Assembly: GCA_030611815.1 (NCBI GenBank)
Contig: JAUWPC010000108.1
Location: 1-10,139 of the forward strand
Length of the DNA stretch: 10,139 nt
Direction of reading: 5' to 3'
From: Desulfobacteraceae bacterium
GTDB lineage: Bacteria > Desulfobacterota > DSM-4660 > Desulfatiglandales > Desulfatiglandaceae
The notes beneath the pieces are model-generated. The model did not search any database, was not told the origin of the DNA, and saw only the letters and a program-made list of their open reading frames with translations. This document shows, in pieces, positions 8,101 to 10,139 of the stretch (position 1 is the stretch's first letter; every line of letters starts with the position of its first letter). A program made the translations under genes and the position numbers.

Positions 8101-8227
8101 CGAGCTTGAGAGCCCGCAGGACAGGATAAAGGATTTCAGGGAGATAGAAAAAGGCTTTAGTGTTGAACAGGCCCTCAGGGAGGCCACCCGGTGTCTCAGA
8201 TGTGACCTGGAGAAAGACAGGAGATAA
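5102..8227 (+). CDS. NuoF (HydB/HndC-like) fused to GltD/NfnL-like NAD(P)-binding flavoprotein
   Basis: One uninterrupted 1041-aa protein joins two electron-transfer enzymes. Residues about 25-95 form a [2Fe-2S] thioredoxin-like domain with Cys31, 35, 67, 71. Residues about 110-545 form the NuoF core: the FMN loop 'KGRGGAGFPTG' (184-194), the NADH-binding segment 'NADEGDPGAFMDRAM' (213-227), 'CGEETALMASIEGKRG' (303-318) and a [4Fe-4S] site at Cys474, 477, 480, 520. HydB relatives normally follow this with a two-cluster ferredoxin domain. Here residues about 550-640 form a GltD-type double [4Fe-4S] domain (Cys555, 563, 567 and Cys602, 606, 610, 614), then an FAD domain with Gly659, Gly661, Gly664 and a second nucleotide fold with 'GGGNVAIDVAR' (792-802). 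A C-terminal 'EATRCLRCD' (1028-1035) follows an acidic linker. The ATG at 5102 has AAGAGG only 1 nt away, with GGGAGA farther upstream; TTG 5114 or GTG 5120 are alternatives. This is the likely flavin hub of the complex. Confidence 0.92.
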   Translation: MEKLLSVGQLEWLRNKVLAKMDEARTVVQVCMTGCRAYGSADVKEALEKEVKQQGLSEQVEIRATGCHGFCAKAPVIAIEPMGLQYQEVEPEDAAEIVDYTLKRNRFIDRLAYKDPQTENPIFYREQIPFYKRQERRVLAHCGRIDPTQIEHYIAAGGYRAIVKALSKMTPEEVIEEVLAAKLKGRGGAGFPTGLKWKFARQASNNPKYIICNADEGDPGAFMDRAMLEGDPHAVLEGMLIGAYAMGAEYGYMYVREEYPIAVEHLTIALEQMTELGLLGENILGTGFNFSLQLKMGAGAFVCGEETALMASIEGKRGMPRARPPFPAQAGLGGKPTNINNVETWANIPSLIEKGSQWYAEVGTEESKGTKIFSLAGKVNNTGLVEVPIGVTVKEVIFDIGGGIPKGRQFKAVQMGGPSGGCVPPQYLNLALDYDTLQRIGAIMGSGGMVVMDENNCMVEIARFFLSFTQSESCGKCAPCRLGTTQLLEILTRITRGEGRLEDIETIKDLGATITESALCGLGQTCAKPALSTLKYFLKEYEDHILEHRCAGATCDSMVISACQHACPAGIDVPNYVAAIAMGKNQKAVDIIRERNPFPAVCGRICIHPCEFKCRRGELDQPVAIRSLKRYASDWYFENIGMAKEPFPVSRSEKIAVVGAGPAGLTCAYFLRKTGYHVTVYESQPVAGGMLGITIPEFRLPREAIQEEIQYIESCGVEILYNSPIDAHHTVDDLMNEGYSAVFIAAGAQASKRIGIPGEEEGLEGLSYGLAFLTDVRMGKEITLKGKTLVVGGGNVAIDVARTALRKGTEAVQIFCLESREEMPAWDKEIEEALDEGIAINTSWGPTRIISHEGCVTGVEFVRCVSVFDEEGRFNPSFDETTTQVVEADNVLISIGQAPDPSFLSEDGQLERALWGTLAVEENTLSTNIKGVFAGGDFTAGPTYLIQAIASGRRAALAIDKYIQGDTGRIEILDEKTEMAEDAGLALEEETTEEKPRIEIELESPQDRIKDFREIEKGFSVEQALREATRCLRCDLEKDRR

Positions 8228-8229
8228 AC

Positions 8230-8895
8230 ATGATCAGATCCATTACGCAGCAAAAGCCGGAAGAGGAATTGGACCAGCTCTTAGAGGGTCTGGGAAGGAT
8301 TTTTATCATCGGTTGCGGCACATGTGTCACCCTGACGCAGACCGGGGGCGGGCCCGAAATTGCAAAGATGAAAGAAAAGCTGTCTCAAAAAGGGAAAATG
8401 ATCACCGGAGACGTGGTGGTGCCCGTGGCCTGTGATAATTTGACAAGGGATGCCTTAGACGAATATGGGGGCCGGATTGACCAGGCTGACGTCCTGCTGA
8501 TCATGACCTGTGCCTTTGGTGTCCAGACCATTGCCAGGCAAATAAAAAAGATGGTTGTGCCGGCCTTAGACACTCTTTTCATCGGCAAAGAAACCTCCCT
8601 GGGGGAGTTCAATGAGATCTGTACCCAGTGCGGCACCTGCATCTTGGGTGAAACAGGCGGGATCTGTCCCGTCACCTCGTGCCACAAAGGCCTGGTAAAC
8701 GGTCCTTGCGGGGGCACCAACAACGGGAAATGCGAAATCGATAAGGACAAAGAGTGTGCATGGACCCTCATATATAACCGTCTGAATGAGCTGAATCGGC
8801 TCGATGCCATGAGAAAACTGCAGAAACCCCGCAACCACCAGGGAGAACTGAGCCCGGGGAAATGGAGGTTGAAACTGGAAACCCGCAACCCGTAA
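8230..8895 (+). CDS. metV: MetV, electron-transfer partner of MetF
   Basis: This 221-aa protein matches MetV, the small cysteine-rich subunit that pairs with MetF in anaerobic methylene-THF reductases and links the MetF flavin to an electron donor. Cys29 and Cys32 lie in 'IGCGTCVTLTQTGG', and Cys68 and Cys94 are spread through the N-terminal half. The C-terminal half has the family signature Cys131, 134, 137 ('CTQCGTC'), Cys146 and Cys151, then 'NGPCGGTNNGKCEI' with Cys160 and Cys168, and Cys176. These are expected to bind iron-sulfur clusters and/or zinc. The ATG at 8230 has AGGAGA at 8219-8224 and lies 2 nt after the NuoF-GltD stop, so translation is probably coupled. The last residues, about 200-221, look like a loose tail, and the final codons and stop lie inside a 7-bp tandem repeat, so the C-terminus may have been remodelled. 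Confidence 0.93.
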   Translation: MIRSITQQKPEEELDQLLEGLGRIFIIGCGTCVTLTQTGGGPEIAKMKEKLSQKGKMITGDVVVPVACDNLTRDALDEYGGRIDQADVLLIMTCAFGVQTIARQIKKMVVPALDTLFIGKETSLGEFNEICTQCGTCILGETGGICPVTSCHKGLVNGPCGGTNNGKCEIDKDKECAWTLIYNRLNELNRLDAMRKLQKPRNHQGELSPGKWRLKLETRNP

Positions 8896-8931
8896 CTCGC
8901 AACTCGTAACTCGCAACCCGTAACCCGCAAC
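8871..8931. repeat. 7-bp tandem repeat G(C/T)AAC(C/T)C across the metV stop
   Basis: Six complete heptamers run from 8885 to 8926: GCAACCC, GTAACTC, GCAACTC, GTAACTC, GCAACCC, GTAACCC. A partial unit GCAAC follows at 8927-8931. Two degenerate units in the same register, GAAACTG and GAAACCC, precede at 8871-8884, inside metV. The C/T at the second base alternates strictly, giving a 14-bp higher-order period. The metV stop TAA (8893-8895) is formed by the array, which fills most of the gap to metF. Confidence 0.92.
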
Positions 8932-8945
8932 AAAAGAGGTCAACC

Positions 8946-9833
8946 ATGGTTTCTGCTTTTAAGAATGCCCTGACATCAGGCAAATTTGTTGTCACCTCTG
9001 AGGTGGCCCCCCCGAAGGGGACAAACCTTGACAAAATGGCCCACCACATTGAGCTCTTGAAAGACAAGGTGGATGCCATGAACGTGACGGATCATCAGAG
9101 TTCAGTCATGCGATTCCCCTCCCTGGGAGGGGCGCTTCTGGTCAAGGAGATGGGAGGGGAACCCATATTACAAATGACATGCAGGGATCGAAACAGGATG
9201 GCCCTTGAGGCCGATCTTCTCTTTGCCTCCCAGAGAGGGATCAATAACGTCCTCTGCCTCACCGGTGATGCGGTGATGTTTGGCGATCACAAGGAGGCCA
9301 AGGGGGTCTTTGACCTGGATTCCAGCCAATTGGTTGCTGCAATAAGGAGATTGGAAAAGGGAGAAGATCTCGGCGGAAACAAGTTAGACGGAAATGTCTC
9401 CTTTTGTGCGGGCGCCATCGTCACGCCCGAGGCCAATCCCCTTGAGCCCCAGCTCATCAAGTTTGAAAAAAAGATCGAGGCGGGGGCCGAGTTTATCCAG
9501 ACCCAGGCGGTGTACGACTTAGACAATTTTAAGGGTTTTATGGATTATGCCAGGCAGTTTCCGGTTAAAATCTTAGCAGGCATAATCCTGCTCACCTCCG
9601 CGCCCATGGCCCGCTTTATGAACAAGAATGTTGCCGGGGTAAACGTGCCCCAGGAGCTTATCGACGAAATGGCCTCCGCACCAAAAGGACGGGCATTGAG
9701 TAAAGGGATCGAAATCGCAGGCCGCATGATCAAACGGGTACGAGAGGAAAAGATGTGCGACGGTGTCCACATCATGGCCATTGGCAAGGAAGAAGTTGTT
9801 CCCGAAATCATGGCTGCCGCAGGATTAGATTAG
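8946..9833 (+). CDS. metF: MetF, 5,10-methylenetetrahydrofolate reductase
   Basis: This 295-aa flavoprotein should interconvert 5,10-methylene-THF and 5-methyl-THF, the last step of the methyl branch of the Wood-Ljungdahl pathway, working in either direction. Residues matching the E. coli MetF active site are present: Glu19 in 'TSEVAPPKG' (catalytic Glu28), Asp108 in 'CLTGD' (Asp120 near the flavin) and Gln187 in 'QTQAVYD' (Gln183, folate contact). 'TCRDRNR' (78-84) and the C-terminal 'GVHIMAIGKEEVVPEI' are typical. The ATG at 8946 is preceded by AGAGGT at 8935-8940. It follows metV by 50 nt, the usual MetV-MetF pairing, and ends the cluster. It keeps the motifs that the paralog at 1054 has lost, so it is the better candidate for the catalytic subunit. 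Confidence 0.94.
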   Translation: MVSAFKNALTSGKFVVTSEVAPPKGTNLDKMAHHIELLKDKVDAMNVTDHQSSVMRFPSLGGALLVKEMGGEPILQMTCRDRNRMALEADLLFASQRGINNVLCLTGDAVMFGDHKEAKGVFDLDSSQLVAAIRRLEKGEDLGGNKLDGNVSFCAGAIVTPEANPLEPQLIKFEKKIEAGAEFIQTQAVYDLDNFKGFMDYARQFPVKILAGIILLTSAPMARFMNKNVAGVNVPQELIDEMASAPKGRALSKGIEIAGRMIKRVREEKMCDGVHIMAIGKEEVVPEIMAAAGLD

Positions 9834-9962
9834 GCATTTCAGGGCCTGCTGCTGGCGCCTGCCCTACAAATTGCAAGATCAAAGAATGACGCCCATGTAA
9901 AAAGTCAAAAAATGCGCAATTTGGAGTAATCCTATTGAGTCTAATTCATTATAATAATTCGC

Positions 9963-10002
9963 AATTCCTAAATTCCTAAATTCCTCAATCCATAAATTAT
10001 CT
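9963..10002. repeat. 8-bp tandem repeat AATTCCTA
   Basis: AATTCCTA at 9963-9970 and 9971-9978 and AATTCCTC at 9979-9986 are consecutive. Degenerate octamers AATCCATA (9987-9994) and AATTATCT (9995-10002) continue the same register. The array is AT-rich and lies in the spacer about 130 nt after metF. Confidence 0.8.
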
Positions 10003-10112
10003 ATTTATTTGACTAATTAGCTGCAGTTGAGTTATTTGTAGCTTTATGATGTCTGAATCCGGTTCTTTATCGCTGAATTCAGGGAATATCAGCATATCCG
10101 GATACAACCCTA

Positions 10113-10139
10113 CTTCGTGCTCTTCGTGCCCTTCGTGGT
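10113..10139. repeat. 9-bp tandem repeat CTTCGTGNN reaching the window edge
   Basis: Three nonamers, CTTCGTGCT, CTTCGTGCC and CTTCGTGGT, are consecutive and run to the last base, so the array may continue outside. Its reverse complement (ACCACGAAG units) is a kind of intergenic repeat I recognise from many environmental bacterial genomes. Its function is unknown to me. Confidence 0.8.

Larger units (their letters stand above)
9834..10139. other. Non-coding spacer after the cluster
   Basis: No supported gene starts here. AGGGC at 9841-9845 can pair with GCCCT at 9861-9865 over a 15-nt loop, but no T tract follows, so it is not a clear intrinsic terminator. GTAAAAAGTCA at 9897-9907 is the reverse complement of a sequence at 994-1004. 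A TATAAT hexamer lies at 9950-9955 without a well-spaced -35 box. Two short tandem repeats, listed separately, occupy much of the remainder. Any gene to the right begins beyond the window. Confidence 0.6.

Noticed and set aside
1945..8227. Respiratory complex I or [FeFe]-hydrogenase operon
   Set aside because: NuoE/F/G-like subunits are present, but there are no membrane subunits, no NuoB/C/D and no H-cluster motif; MetF and MetV flank the set instead.
8871..8931. CRISPR array
   Set aside because: The units are 7 bp, contiguous and without unique spacers; no cas-like gene is present.
8566..8943. Minus-strand reading frames with repeated 'ELRV'-like peptides
   Set aside because: The peptide repetition is just translation of the 7-bp tandem array, and the frames lie opposite metV.
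9841..9865. Intrinsic terminator after metF
   Set aside because: The stem is only 5 bp with a 15-nt loop and no following T tract.

Overview
The window reads as a bacterial chromosome segment, most likely from a strictly anaerobic member of the Desulfobacterota (deltaproteobacterial sulfate reducers or syntrophs). That placement is an inference from gene content (Wood-Ljungdahl enzymes joined to Nuo/Hyd-type flavin and iron-sulfur proteins), from GC-moderate genes set in AT-rich spacers, and from the style of the short intergenic tandem repeats. No marker gene proves it. All seven genes lie on the + strand.

Layout. Positions 1-220 are an AT-rich spacer with a 14-nt perfect inverted repeat and sigma70-like promoter elements. 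Positions 221-805 encode a small regulator joining an excisionase/MerR-type helix-turn-helix to a response-regulator receiver domain. Positions 806-1053 are a spacer with a weak hairpin and a 7-bp tandem repeat. Positions 1054-9833 form a tight six-gene cluster: a divergent MetF paralog; an 889-aa NuoG/formate-dehydrogenase-like iron-sulfur protein; a NuoE-like [2Fe-2S] subunit; a 1041-aa fusion of NuoF with a GltD/NfnL-like flavoprotein; MetV; and a canonical MetF. Spacings are 15 nt, a 4-nt overlap, 8 nt, 2 nt and 50 nt. Positions 9834-10139 are non-coding and carry 8-bp and 9-bp tandem repeats.

How the genes may work together. MetF plus MetV is the core of the non-NADH-linked 5,10-methylenetetrahydrofolate reductases of the Wood-Ljungdahl pathway, in which MetV connects the MetF flavin to an electron-transfer module. 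In described systems that module is HdrABC-MvhD or an RnfC2-like protein. Here the slot is filled by a NuoE/NuoF/NuoG-like set, related to the electron-input part of bifurcating HydABC-type enzymes, with a second NAD(P)-binding flavoprotein fused to NuoF. The NuoG-like subunit looks like a formate dehydrogenase, but its catalytic Sec/Cys, the adjacent His and the catalytic Arg are Ala352, Gly353 and Ala544, so it is more likely an electron-wiring or scaffold subunit. The most interesting reading is a soluble, possibly flavin-bifurcating or confurcating methylene-THF reductase complex with two pyridine-nucleotide sites and two MetF-type subunits. It could run reductively (CO2 fixation) or oxidatively (acetyl-CoA oxidation). 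The complex and its electron carriers are inferred, not shown by the sequence.
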